A DNA stretch of 64,000 nucleotides from Sulfobacillus acidophilus DSM 10332. Its GTDB lineage: Bacteria; Bacillota; Sulfobacillia; Sulfobacillales; Sulfobacillaceae. Made by a program: the position numbers and the translations under genes. Positions 29,358-37,807 of the stretch are shown piece after piece. The notes under the pieces are model-generated. The model saw nothing but the letters and a program-made list of their open reading frames with translations. It made no database searches and had not been told where the DNA came from. How positions within the stretch are numbered: position 1 is the first letter of the stretch; the number at the start of each line of letters is the position of its first letter. The DNA lies in assembly GCA_000237975.1 (NCBI GenBank), contig CP003179.1, forward strand, positions 434,001 through 498,000, read 5' to 3'.

Positions 29358-29383
29358 TAACAAATATATTAGTATATTTGTTA
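29358..29383. promoter_or_regulatory. perfect palindromic operator between GntR and EamA genes
   Basis: TAACAAATATA (29358-29368) and TATATTTGTTA (29373-29383) are perfect inverted repeats around TTAG. Located 36 bases upstream of the GntR start and 94 bases upstream of the transporter, it is a strong candidate binding site for the GntR dimer. Confidence 0.65.
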
Positions 29384-29477
29384 GCGAGGTGGTAATATTG
29401 TCACATTTATTCTCGTCCTTTGCCGATATTTCCCTTTTAGTGAAAGGTTCGATTTTATTATATTTCGGAGGGATCGG

Positions 29478-30413
29478 ATGACTCATCAACTTAAACAACC
29501 GTCACAACGGGTATCTCGCCGAGGCGTCACGGATGCTCTCTTGGTATTAGTGGCCATTATCTGGGGATCGAGTTATATTACGACCAAAGATGTTGTGAAT
29601 CATGTTCCCGTCTTGTTTTTTTTAATGGTGCGATTTGGGATAGCGGCCATCGGATTTGGGCTGGTGGGATGGCAACATCTCTCGCGCGCCACGGCAACCA
29701 CATGGTTGACCGGCATTAGCTTAGGATTATTTTTGACCGGGATTTTTGTGGCGGAGACCTTCGGGGTCAAACACACTACGGCAATTGCAGCGGGTTTCCT
29801 CATCAGTCTGAATGTTGTTCTCGTGCCATGGGTCGAGAAATGGATTTTGCATTACCCGATACACTGGGCGTTAATGGTGTCGATGGTTATCGCGTTGGGG
29901 GGGACCGCCTTAGTTACATCGTCTCATGGAGGGCAGTTTGTGGTCAACTTGGGTGATGGACTTATACTGCTGGCGGCAAGTCTTCGCGCCATCCAAATGA
30001 CCGTCACCAAACGGTGGGTTTCCGAGGAACGGATCGATATTATCGCACTGAACGTCATTCAATTCATGACAGTTTGGATTGTTTGCGGGGGTCTGACCGC
30101 TATAACTTCCAACTCACTAACAATTATTAATGCTCTCAAGTCTGTTTCGTTTTGGCTCGTTGCGGGGTATTTGGGCCTCTTGGGAACCGTCGCAGCGTTC
30201 GTTATTCAAATGGTAAGCATTCGGCATACGTCGGCTGCTCGTGCCGCGTTGTTACTGGGACTGGAACCCGCCTTTTCGGCACTTTTTGGGGTGATCGGGG
30301 GAGAGCGGTTATCGCTATCATCGGCCATCGGCGGAGGACTTATCGTGGCGGGGACATTGTGGGGGCAACAAGCAGAATATAGGCGTCGATTGGAGATAGA
30401 AAATCGCACATGA
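29478..30413 (+). CDS. EamA/DMT family transporter
   Basis: A 311-residue membrane protein with about ten helices in two EamA repeats. The first repeat starts with VAIIWGSSYITTKDV and the second ends with LEPAFSALFGVIGGERLS, both family hallmarks. ATG 29478 has CGGAGGG 7 bases upstream. It is divergent from a GntR regulator and shares its operator region. Likely exports a metabolite such as an amino acid; the substrate is unknown. Confidence 0.87.
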   Translation: MTHQLKQPSQRVSRRGVTDALLVLVAIIWGSSYITTKDVVNHVPVLFFLMVRFGIAAIGFGLVGWQHLSRATATTWLTGISLGLFLTGIFVAETFGVKHTTAIAAGFLISLNVVLVPWVEKWILHYPIHWALMVSMVIALGGTALVTSSHGGQFVVNLGDGLILLAASLRAIQMTVTKRWVSEERIDIIALNVIQFMTVWIVCGGLTAITSNSLTIINALKSVSFWLVAGYLGLLGTVAAFVIQMVSIRHTSAARAALLLGLEPAFSALFGVIGGERLSLSSAIGGGLIVAGTLWGQQAEYRRRLEIENRT

Positions 30414-30469
30414 TCGTATTTTGCCATTGCGTTTGTCGACATTGGGGGGTGACAGCCTGTTGCTAAGGG

Positions 30470-30709
30470 GGGGATTCGCTCGGTCATGTGGGGGTTTGCT
30501 GGGCGGGCCCATACGGCGTTGTGTTGTACAACGATCGGCGGACGGAGAGTTGGCTGGCTCGGATTTCCTTTGGTGCATACCGTTCGCGTCACGGTCGGAT
30601 TGTCACCGGCGGTGGCGGCCACGCAAGCCCGAACGGGAACGTCTTAGCCCCTATCGGTCGGAACTTTTGCGTAGTGCGCGAGCTCTTTGCAGCATTAGGT
30701 GGTATACGA
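30470..30709 (+). repeat. degenerate dispersed repeat, copy A
   Basis: About 240 bases align, by eye with small indels, to 40393-40638: GTCATGTGGGG/GTCATTCGGGG, then a GGCGGTGGCGGCCACGCAAG / GTCGGTGGTGGCCACGCCAG block, then AGCCCGAACGGGAACG / AGCCCGAACGGAAACG, ending TACGAA in both. Each copy follows a transporter gene end. It may be a decayed transposon or gene. Between it and 31097 nothing else is recognised. Confidence 0.6.
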
Positions 30710-31096
30710 AACCGAGCGGGATTTTGGGCGGTCGACGGCCTCTGCGGCGTTAGGGCCAAGAACATTTCAGAACTTCTCGGGCGAGGGAGCGGATCCCCAG
30801 GGCATTTGGAAAGGTGTTGATCTTTCGTAATGAGCTACACGAAACTGTGCGTTTCCGATTCTGCTCCCCTCGTCCGCACCGGGATCGGTATGGCCAAAGG
30901 ACCGGGTCCGGGGTGTAAAGCCTCACTTTATTTAGCAGCAAAATGACTAATTGTCACGGGTAATGATGAGTGCCAGGCAAGCCAAGGAACCAGGGGGTAT
31001 TGGGAATCTCTACTCCTCCCGTGGCGACAGACTTGTGTCACGCACGGAGCGGAAAGGCGGGGACTCCTGTCCGCGTCCGGCCCGTAAATCCCGTTT

Positions 31097-31217
31097 GGTG
31101 GCGGGTCGACAGACCCTCTATTGACCATCCGAAACGGGTGAGGACAATGGTAAATCTTCATGGCCTAATTGGGAACAAACGGTTGCCCAACTGTCCCCTT
31201 CTATTTGACCAAATACC
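31097..31217 (-). mobile_element. solitary IS21-type terminal segment
   Basis: The reverse complement of this 121-base segment closely resembles the left 150 bases of the IS21 copy starting at 55809: it shares GTCAAATAGAAGGGGACAG, TAGGCCATGAAGA, CGGATGGTCAATAGAGGGTC and TGTCGACCCGCCACC. No istA/istB follows, so it is a deletion remnant of a related element. It abuts an IS110-type fragment, which it interrupts. Confidence 0.7.
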
Positions 31218-31328
31218 CATGGGGACGGGGACGGTCGTTCGAGCGATCGCCCGGCCATCGGCCGCCATTGTACAGACCACGTGATCCCTGAGATTGGCGT
31301 CAATACCGACGTACAACACGGTGTCCAT
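31218..31328 (-). pseudogene. IS110-family transposase N-terminal fragment
   Basis: From an ATG at 31328 the frame reads MDTVLYVGIDANLRDHVVCT and MAADGRAIARTTVP, the start of the DEDD/RuvC-like domain of IS110 transposases (GID motif). Homology stops at the IS21-type end at 31217. The remaining 300 or so residues are absent. Confidence 0.65.
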
Positions 31329-31499
31329 GGTCTCCGGGGTGGAAGAGGCACCTCGCGCGTTAACGGTGAGGAAGGGGCATCGCCGACTCACAGACTTTCT
31401 AAGCCGTCCATCCGGCAGGAAGTCTACAATCTTGATAGGCAAACACAGCAAGTTCCTAAAAATGTGTAAGATAAGTCTTGTGGGTAAAGTTTATATGAT

Positions 31500-31802
31500 G
31501 TGCTTAATCAGATGAATGTTACAATAAACTCGGTAAGGTATTTAACTTTAGGTCAGCACCGTCGACAAACGATTGAAAAGGTTCTCGCACAAATCGGCTT
31601 AGATTTCGAGGACACTATTTATACCCTACCCCAGTATGGGCATTTAGGTGGAACCGATGCGCTATTAGCCGTTCAACAGATGTGTCAGACGGACTTTGAT
31701 ACCGAACGTTCTTATGCCATAGTCATGTCCAGTGGGATTGGATATTCGTGGGGCGCGTTAATGTTATGGTTTAGACCAACAGAAAAGGGGAAATCCGCGT
31801 GA
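31500..31802 (+). pseudogene. ketoacyl-ACP synthase III-like C-terminal fragment
   Basis: The 100-residue frame resembles the last quarter of FabH-type condensing enzymes: IYTLPQYGHLGGTDALLAV contains the region around the catalytic Asn/His strand, and SYAIVMSSGIGYSWGALMLW the terminal strand. The N-terminal domain with the active-site Cys is missing, cut off near 31490 by the mobile-element remnants. It overlaps the next gene by GTGA, so the original gene was coupled to the aminotransferase. It has a GTG start but no good ribosome site. Confidence 0.65.
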
Positions 31803-32668
31803 TCGTGTTTTTAAACGGCGAATTTGTTGAAGACCATCAGGCCACGGTTTCTGTGTTTGACCATGGTCTCTTGTATGGAGACGGGATCTTCGAGGGAATT
31901 CGCGCATATGATGGGCAAGTGCTTGAATTAGACCGTCACCTTGACCGATTGATTAACTCAGCGAAATATATCAATTTACACATGCCATGGTCCAAGCAAG
32001 ATCTCCGGGATTTTGTTTTAGAGACTTTGCGACGCAATGAATTACACAGTGCGTATATTCGATTGGTCATTACACGAGGCCGGGGAGATTTAAGCTTAGA
32101 TCCGACGCGGTGTACTACCCCAACAATTTTTATCATTGCGACAGAAGTCAATTTATATCCTGCGGAACTTTATCAAACCGGTATTAAGGCGGTGACTGTC
32201 GCCACTCGCCGAGTGGCCGGAGATGCGCTAGATGCCCGGGCCAAAACATTAAATTACTTGAATAACATCTTAAGCAAAATGGAAGCGACGGCTCAACAGG
32301 CTCACGAAGCCGTATTATTAAATAACGAGGGGTATATCTCCGAGTGTTCGGCCGATAATATCTTCATTGTCAAAGGACAGCAGTTGGTTACACCCCCGGC
32401 CCATATGGGGGCGTTGGAGGGTGTGACACGAAATATTGTTATGGATATTGCCGCTGAAATTGGATTGCAATGCCAGGAATCGCCGATACGGCCCTATGAC
32501 GTCTACGCGGCCGACGAATGTTTCTTGACCGGTACCGGCGCGGAGCTGATACCGGTGGTCGAATTAGACCATCGCCCCATCGGAGCGGGTGTGCCGGGCA
32601 AGACATTCCAGCAATTACTGAAAGGTTTTCACAAATATATTAAAGCCCACGCAGTGCTCATTGATTAA
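31799..32668 (+). CDS. class IV aminotransferase (branched-chain amino acid aminotransferase type)
   Basis: A 289-residue PLP enzyme. Key features: FDHGLLYGDGIFEGIRAYDG near residues 21-40, RLVITRGRG near 82, the PLP-lysine in AKTLNYLNNILSKMEA (Lys about residue 146), EGYISECSADNIFIVK near 178-193, and the ECFLTGTGAELIPV strand near 239. These match IlvE-type and D-amino-acid-type class IV transaminases; the length is right for IlvE. GTG 31799 overlaps the stop of a KAS III-like fragment, hinting that the pair once made an amino-acid or acyl-derived product. Gene intact. Confidence 0.85.
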   Translation: MIVFLNGEFVEDHQATVSVFDHGLLYGDGIFEGIRAYDGQVLELDRHLDRLINSAKYINLHMPWSKQDLRDFVLETLRRNELHSAYIRLVITRGRGDLSLDPTRCTTPTIFIIATEVNLYPAELYQTGIKAVTVATRRVAGDALDARAKTLNYLNNILSKMEATAQQAHEAVLLNNEGYISECSADNIFIVKGQQLVTPPAHMGALEGVTRNIVMDIAAEIGLQCQESPIRPYDVYAADECFLTGTGAELIPVVELDHRPIGAGVPGKTFQQLLKGFHKYIKAHAVLID

Positions 32669-33643
32669 ATGCCGATCATAGGTCGATAGAGAGCATTACG
32701 CACACGCCGCACAAAGGGCGTGAGCAACAGGAGAATGGCTGTGATGACGCCCAGCAGCACCCCCGCCACGGTCGGTTGGCGGGATACATACCACACCGTG
32801 CCGCACCAAATAATCACCGTATAGGGAATATCGCGGACCAATCCGATCACGGCGTCAACCATGTGCAACACGTCTTGAAAACGCGTCAAAGCATCGCCGA
32901 TGGTATACCCGTGGTGATGCATCCGATCGAAAGCCGAAGTCATATCCCGCACGATATGCTGTGCTACATCGCGTTTGGCGGTCGCGGTCATCCAGGCGGT
33001 CACCGTCGACAGCATGAGAGAAAAAACCAGAAATCCGCTAGTCATGATGAGGAGTCGGTGAAGGTTGCCTAGAAAATAAGGAAACGCAATGGAAAAGACG
33101 GCATTGGAGACGCCGAGCACGGTGGCCGGTAGTGCTAGAAATGCCAGCCGCCCCACTGGGTATGAAACAATCGACGAACGATGATAGTAGTAGACAGCGA
33201 GCGTGCTGGGGAACCGCCCGAAGACGTGGGGGTCCGAGGCCTCAATACAATGGTAATCCCATCCCAATGCTCCAAAAACTCGTTCCATTCCACCGTCATC
33301 AGCCCGATACCCGGCTCACCGATGAGGACCGTTCGTGGCGTTTTTTGCCACACGACCACGAAATGGGCGTGTTTCGGCAAAAATGCGATAAACGGTAACA
33401 AAGTCTCATCTAATTGTGTCCAGTGGATTGCCGACCGATTTGGACCGTAAACAGGTCTTGTAAGCCCGGGAGAAATTGTTTTAGCGCCGTTCCTCGGGTA
33501 GAATCCGTGACTAGCCTACGCCGTAATTCGCTCAGTGAAGCCCGGATGCCATACCAATCAGCGAGGGCCATGACACATGCTGGCGCACAATCGTTAGCCG
33601 TTAATTGAAAATAAAAGGGGATATCCGGTAAGCGTTTTATCAT
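32665..33643 (-). pseudogene. C39-peptidase ABC exporter of bacteriocin type, frameshifted and truncated
   Basis: Starting at 33643 the first frame has the C39 peptidase motif FYFQLTANDCAPACVMALAD with the catalytic Cys. A frameshift at about 33430 continues with FLPKHAHFVVVWQ, containing the catalytic His, in another frame. A second shift at about 33240 leads into a transmembrane domain (VGRLAFLALPATVLGVSNAV and further helices). The frame ends at 32665, before any nucleotide-binding domain. Intact relatives of about 700 residues cut double-glycine leaders and export the peptide. Here three lesions make it non-functional. The stop at 32665 overlaps the end of the convergent aminotransferase. 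Confidence 0.8.
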
Positions 33644-33667
33644 TATCCATGCTCCAACCGTTAGGAA

Positions 33668-34015
33668 TCAAATGGGTTGTCGTAAAATACCGGTCAACAT
33701 TCCAACAATAGCCCCGATAAGGGACATGGCCCACATAATCTTGAAAATTGACGGTGTAAGTTTTCCTCGCCTGCTTTCAAACCCTATGGCAAAAATAAAG
33801 GGCGTTGCGGCGGTGATGATAGAGGAATCTTGAAACCAATTAAGGGAGAAGCCATTAATGACATCGGTAAGAAAGATAACCCCCAGAATTGTTGAAGAAA
33901 AGGCTATCAAGCCGTGACTTGCCCGGGAGAAACGGCTTTTAGTGGGTGAAGTTGCAAATATTAACAAAACGTTAACCAACCCAATAATTATACACACGAC
34001 GGCAATCATCAGCAC
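33668..34015 (-). CDS. small four-helix membrane protein, possible immunity protein
   Basis: A 115-residue protein with four predicted helices (about residues 3-21, 35-52, 66-79, 90-110). GTG 34015 has GGAG about 10 bases upstream. It lies between a bacteriocin-like precursor gene and a C39 exporter on the same strand, where immunity proteins usually are. I do not recognise a family, so the immunity role is purely positional. The region is clearly AT-richer than most of the window. Confidence 0.5.
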   Translation of the reverse strand: MLMIAVVCIIIGLVNVLLIFATSPTKSRFSRASHGLIAFSSTILGVIFLTDVINGFSLNWFQDSSIITAATPFIFAIGFESRRGKLTPSIFKIMWAMSLIGAIVGMLTGILRQPI

Positions 34016-34078
34016 AAAGCATTCGCTCCGTTCATAACGATAAATCTACCGACAGGTGGGTTCACGGTATCATCCTAG

Positions 34079-34094
34079 TTTAACGGGTTAAACC
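34079..34094. promoter_or_regulatory. small palindrome in the bacteriocin-like locus
   Basis: GTTTAAC-GG-GTTAAAC is a perfect inverted repeat between the precursor ORF and the membrane-protein gene, flanked by GTATCAT on both sides. It could be an operator. Confidence 0.35.
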
Positions 34095-34124
34095 GTATCA
34101 TAAGGAATTTAACCAAGGAAAGTC

Positions 34125-34367
34125 TTAACCCCAAAAACCCATGATAGCTCCCGCAGCTCCGCCGATTACAGCACTGGCAGCCACGCCCCAAGGACCAGCA
34201 AACGCACCGAGTTCAACACCATCCAATACACCACTTCCCACAAAGGTGGCCCATGATGACGCACCGGCAAAGGCACCGCCAACTCCTAAGCCAACGGCGT
34301 CGGCCCAGTTTCCCGAGCCGAACGCCCCCAGTTCGTCCGGGGAGAGTTCCGCCAGGTCACAGTGCAA
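34125..34367 (-). CDS. bacteriocin-like precursor with double-glycine-type leader
   Basis: An 80-residue glycine/alanine-rich peptide. The N-terminus matches a double-glycine leader: LSPDELGAFGSG has Leu-12, Ser-11, Glu-8, Leu-7, a hydrophobic residue at -4 and Gly-1 (Ser at -2 is a less common variant). The predicted mature part of 61 residues has many small-xxx-small motifs and ends AAGAIMGFWG, like class IIb pore-forming bacteriocins. The only start is TTG 34367 without a ribosome site, and a stop codon lies six codons upstream, so the 5' end may have been lost at a recombination joint near 34380. The C39 exporter downstream is broken. Confidence 0.6.
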   Translation of the reverse strand: MHCDLAELSPDELGAFGSGNWADAVGLGVGGAFAGASSWATFVGSGVLDGVELGAFAGPWGVAASAVIGGAAGAIMGFWG

Positions 34368-34569
34368 GTTGGCGATAGCGTACTAGCCATTCCATGTCGG
34401 GCGAGACACGATAATCCTTCCGGGCCCAATCGGCACTCATACGGAATGGTCGTCGATTCCCGTCCTTGTCAATGGCCGGCTGGTCGGGGTTGTCCCTCGG
34501 GAGTGGCAGGTACGTCAGAGCCGCCGTGAACACGCGTGGCAGCCAAGTGCCCTGTCTCACGTACACCAA
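34357..34569 (-). other. unrecognised 70-residue frame
   Basis: An open frame rich in charged residues (DNPDQPAIDKDGNRRPF) with no recognised family and no clear ribosome site. It may be the tail of a gene truncated when the PAS-HD remnant and the bacteriocin locus were joined. Confidence 0.2.
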
Positions 34570-34574
34570 TATAT

Positions 34575-35275
34575 TCTAGAATCTATCTTCACCGGACTCA
34601 TAATTGTGGATCAAGGCGGTATCACCCGCATGCTGAATCCAGCTGGCGCGGAAATCTTAGGGTCGATGCCCGTTCCGTGGTCAATCGACCCTACGAAGAG
34701 TTGGCCCAATACCTATTTCCCCATATGCGCGACTATTTGAAAGGAAGTGCGGTGCCCCTGGCTCTCATGGGGAAGGCCGACCGGGGAGAACGGGAACTGC
34801 GCTTGCCGAATGGACGAGACGTGCTGTTTAAGTTTTCCGTTATGCGTGACTCAGAACGCGTAAGTGCGGTGGTTGTCACGTTTATGGATGTAACCCCGCT
34901 AAAACAAGCCGAAGCACGGGCCTCCCATCAACAACAAGAACTCGACATGGCATTCGCACTGACGTTGCCGAACAGCAAAATCGAGGCCAAACTGAAATCG
35001 TCACCCGAATATCAGGATATATACAATGTCGAAACCGGACAGGCGGTCGTCACCGGCGTCATCCCTGACGGGACGTATCGTCATGTCATCAACGGGCTAC
35101 GCATCATGGCGGAACTGAAGGCCGTCGGTGCGTTTGATCTGGTGGGCATCGACAAGGATACGATGGTGCAGGCCTTTATTTTTCACGACATCAGCAAAGC
35201 TCAACCCGATTTGCGGGTCGGGGAGACATTTGTGCCGCGAAAAACATTCGAACCGAGCCATTTACATGCCGAGCG
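34575..35275 (+). pseudogene. PAS-HD domain protein, frameshifted and truncated
   Basis: One frame begins FTGLIIVDQGGITRMLNPAG, a PAS-domain start. A shift near 34660 continues in another frame with VNRPYEELAQYLFPHMRDYL and the PAS end VVTFMDVTPLKQAE, then an HD-type domain with QAFIFHDISKAQPDL (HD dyad). Homology stops at about 35275, where the reverse strand of a CBS-domain gene begins. Both termini of the ancestor are missing. It may have been a sensor or nucleotide phosphohydrolase. Confidence 0.6.
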
Positions 35276-35498
35276 TATGGTGGTGCAACAAATCCGATGC
35301 CACATCGACCTCATCGTCGGGATGAACGACCGGCACCGTCTCGACGGGCTGCATCATCTCGACCAACGTTGTCGCATTCGGGTTGAAGTCATCTAGCCGC
35401 ACCACCCCCACGAGACGCTGATCAGGGGTAACCACGTACAGCGTTCGGTGCGGGCTGGTCTTGTCAATGGCCAGTTTTCTTTCGACAAACGTGGCCAA
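35276..35498 (-). pseudogene. CBS-domain fragment (MgtE-like)
   Basis: On the minus strand: RTLYVVTPDQRLVGVVRLDD followed by LVEMMQPVETVPVVHPDDEV, a CBS domain with the order of strands seen in MgtE-type magnesium transporters. It has no membrane part, is cut at 35275 by the PAS-HD remnant and lies against the IS21-type element at its other end. Non-functional. Confidence 0.55.
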
Positions 35499-35522
35499 GT
35501 TAAATCGACAACGTCCCTCCGC

Positions 35523-36260
35523 TTACACGGAGCTCTCCGTGCCCCCTTTCAGTCGGTAACTTTCGCCAGAAAACGTATACACATAGGCATGATGAAGCAG
35601 GCGGTCTAGGGTAGCGCTCGCCAGCGATGGATTCGGAAATAGTGCGCCCCAGTCTTGGAATGAGCGGTTGCTCGTGACGATGAGGCTTTGCCGCTCATAG
35701 GCCGCCGACACGACTTGGAATAGGTGGTTGCCGGCGGTATTGTCCATCGGGATATAGCCGAGTTCGTCAATGACCAGCAGATCGAGCTTGCTCCACGCGC
35801 GTAGCACCTGTTTGACGGTGCCATCCGCCATGGCCGCGTAGCAGCGGTCCACGAGCTCCTGCGCCGTGGTGAACATCACCTCCTTTCCCTGAACGGCGGC
35901 TTCATAGGCGAGTGCACTGGCAATGTGGGTTTTTCCGAGCCCCGGAGGACCCAGTAAAATGACGTTCTCGTGTTGGTCCACAAAGCGCAAGCTGTGGAGT
36001 TCCAAGATTTCGCGCTTCGGCAAACTGGGCTGAAAAGCCCAGTCGAAGTCGGCTAGGCTCTTCGGCACCGGGATCCGCGCCGCTCGCAGGCGTTTGGCCC
36101 GTTGGGTTTCCTCGCGAGCCGCCACTTCCTCCATCACAATCAGCTTGAGAAATTCCCGAAAGTTCATATCACGGGTGGCCGCCAGTTGGCAGTATTCGTC
36201 CACATGGTCGCGGGTTTGCCGCAGTTTCAGCCGTTTCAGCCCCTCCAACAGCTCATCCAT
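35523..36260 (-). CDS. istB: IS21-family helper ATPase IstB
   Basis: A 245-residue AAA+ ATPase. Walker A GPPGLGKTH near residue 108, Walker B LLVIDELGYIP near 168 and sensor region VTSNRSFQDWG near 206 match IstB. ATG 36260 (MDELLEGLKRL) has GGAGGGCC upstream and is the family's natural start; the longer frame to 36437 reads through the istA remnant. IstB assists IstA in target selection. Its partner is only an 84-residue fragment, so this copy cannot transpose unaided. Confidence 0.85.
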   Translation of the reverse strand: MDELLEGLKRLKLRQTRDHVDEYCQLAATRDMNFREFLKLIVMEEVAAREETQRAKRLRAARIPVPKSLADFDWAFQPSLPKREILELHSLRFVDQHENVILLGPPGLGKTHIASALAYEAAVQGKEVMFTTAQELVDRCYAAMADGTVKQVLRAWSKLDLLVIDELGYIPMDNTAGNHLFQVVSAAYERQSLIVTSNRSFQDWGALFPNPSLASATLDRLLHHAYVYTFSGESYRLKGGTESSV

Positions 36261-36507
36261 GGGTGGCCCTCCTTCCGGCGGTCGCATAGTAAGAATGTTC
36301 CAGATACGGGTCAATCGCATGTGCGCGTGCCGTACGGCACGCGACCGTTTCGAGGGGGTACCCGGATTTCTGGGCTTGGTCCATCCGTTCCAAATACCGG
36401 GCGACCGTCTGGCGATGCAGCCCGAGTCGTTCCGCAATTGCCGTCTGGGACAATCCCTCGTCTTTCAATGTCCGAACTCGTATCATAGTCATGAGAGTCT
36501 CTCGCAT
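36253..36507 (-). pseudogene. istA: IS21-family transposase IstA, N-terminal fragment
   Basis: The 84-residue frame carries the IstA helix-turn-helix (LKDEGLSQTAIAERLGLHRQ and TVARYLERMD), then stops after about 75 residues of homology and overlaps the start of istB by 8 bases. The complete catalytic DDE domain has been deleted in frame with the downstream gene arrangement. A GAGGAGCAG site precedes the start. Confidence 0.75.
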
Positions 36508-36914
36508 GGTCTGCTCCTCGCATTCTCGACGTTGTTAGTTTTGAGCACTAACAATGTTCGACGTGCCAGAAGCAGATCTTTTTTTCAGCGGGATGATTGT
36601 CGAAATTTATTGGCCACTCATGTCGATTGTAAGTTGGCTATTAACAGGTCTTGACGATCCACCGGGGCCAACAACGCTGAGTCCTCCGAATGTCCGGTGA
36701 GATAATCCGTATCCATGACAAACCGGATTTTCAACGGGTGTCCCCCCTCATAAATAATATGTTTTTTGCAATATCCCAAAAGGTTATATGAATATAATAC
36801 ATTATGTCTCTATTTTGACTACATGATTCGGCCTGATTCCGTTCTTACCAAGTGGGTAGAACGCGGCCGCGAGGCTTCAACGCGCACAATACATGGGGGA
36901 ATTATTTTACCCTA
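36508..36914. other. gap
   Basis: Contains the outer end of the IS21-type remnant (TTGTTAG / CTAACAA inverted repeat around 36534-36557), then about 330 bases in which I see no gene. Confidence 0.4.
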
Positions 36915-37698
36915 TCAACGGTCTCGTGCGTGTTGCTCAATGCTCTTCTTGATGGCATTAGCTAACCCTCGCGGATTCTCCCATGCCATAGAATGGACCC
37001 GCATTGGGCACCACCTCTATTTGAACACCGTGATCTTGCAGCATTTGCAGGTTTGGATCTGGTAGCGAATATTCGCCGAAGATAAAGGTTTTGGGGCAAT
37101 CCAACGCATATAGAATCTCTCGCCAAGAGGGATTCTGCCCTGCAATCAGGGATTGGGCACTGCGATAGAGCGCCAAAGGAGATGTGAGCGCACAACTGGC
37201 GGCCCATGTTTCATTGGAGGTCTGCTGATTGTGCATGATAATCTCGTAAAATCCTCGATCGAGAAATTCGCGCTCTATATACGCAACAATAGATTGACTG
37301 AATGCGCCGCCACCACCATCCAAATTGGCCTCGCTTAACACTATCTGAGCCAGCCTATCTCGACAACGAGCGGCCAATGAAAGCGCTATAGCTCCGCCCA
37401 TACTGTGCCCAAAGAGCACAAAGTGATCCAGATTCAGAGACGTAACAAAGTCCGCCAGATATTCCGCGTGGTCAGATATGGTGTAGGTGAAGTCGTTTGG
37501 TTTATCACTAAAGCCCGATCCGAGGAGGTCGACAAGGATACGCCGATAGCCGGCCAACGAAGATTGAGTGGCGACATCCGGGTAGTCAAACGACCCGGCA
37601 CAGCCTAAACCGTGAATGAATAGGATTGGAATGCCGTCGCCGGGAAAGTCATGATATCGAATTCGTGAGGGCAAATCCTTCAACATAAAGTCGTGCAA
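36915..37698 (-). pseudogene. alpha/beta hydrolase with frameshift before the catalytic His
   Basis: The main frame (TTG 37698, GGAGG 7 bases upstream) gives 246 residues with the oxyanion region FIHGLGCAG, the nucleophile elbow GHSMGG (Ser) and an acid-strand FIFGEYSLPDPN. It then diverges after VVPNAG. In another frame the expected end follows: HSMAWENPRGLANAIKKSIE to a stop at 36915. One extra C in the GGTCC at about 36996-36998 explains the shift. The catalytic His is therefore lost. Either a recent inactivation or a sequencing error. It is divergent from an ArsR regulator and shares its operator region. Confidence 0.8.
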
Positions 37699-37727
37699 TG
37701 GGATGCCTCCTGGATTATTTAAATAAC

Positions 37728-37747
37728 AGAATGTATTCTCTGAGAAT
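37728..37747. promoter_or_regulatory. overlapping palindromes between hydrolase and ArsR genes
   Basis: AGAATGTATTCT (37728-37739) and ATTCTCTGAGAAT (37735-37747) are overlapping perfect palindromes in the 109-base divergent intergenic region; likely operator of the ArsR regulator. Confidence 0.45.
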
Positions 37748-37807
37748 TATTTTACGTGTACTCCGAGACAGTGTCGACGTAAAATGGCCAACAAGAAGGT
37801 GAACAGC

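Noticed and set aside
28635-29498. 287-residue GntR form
   Set aside because: The upstream extension covers the divergent promoter and the palindromic operator; AAAGGAG sets the start at 29321.
34536-35396. 286-residue protein as a real gene
   Set aside because: It is a chimera of frameshifted PAS-HD sequence and the reverse strand of a CBS gene.
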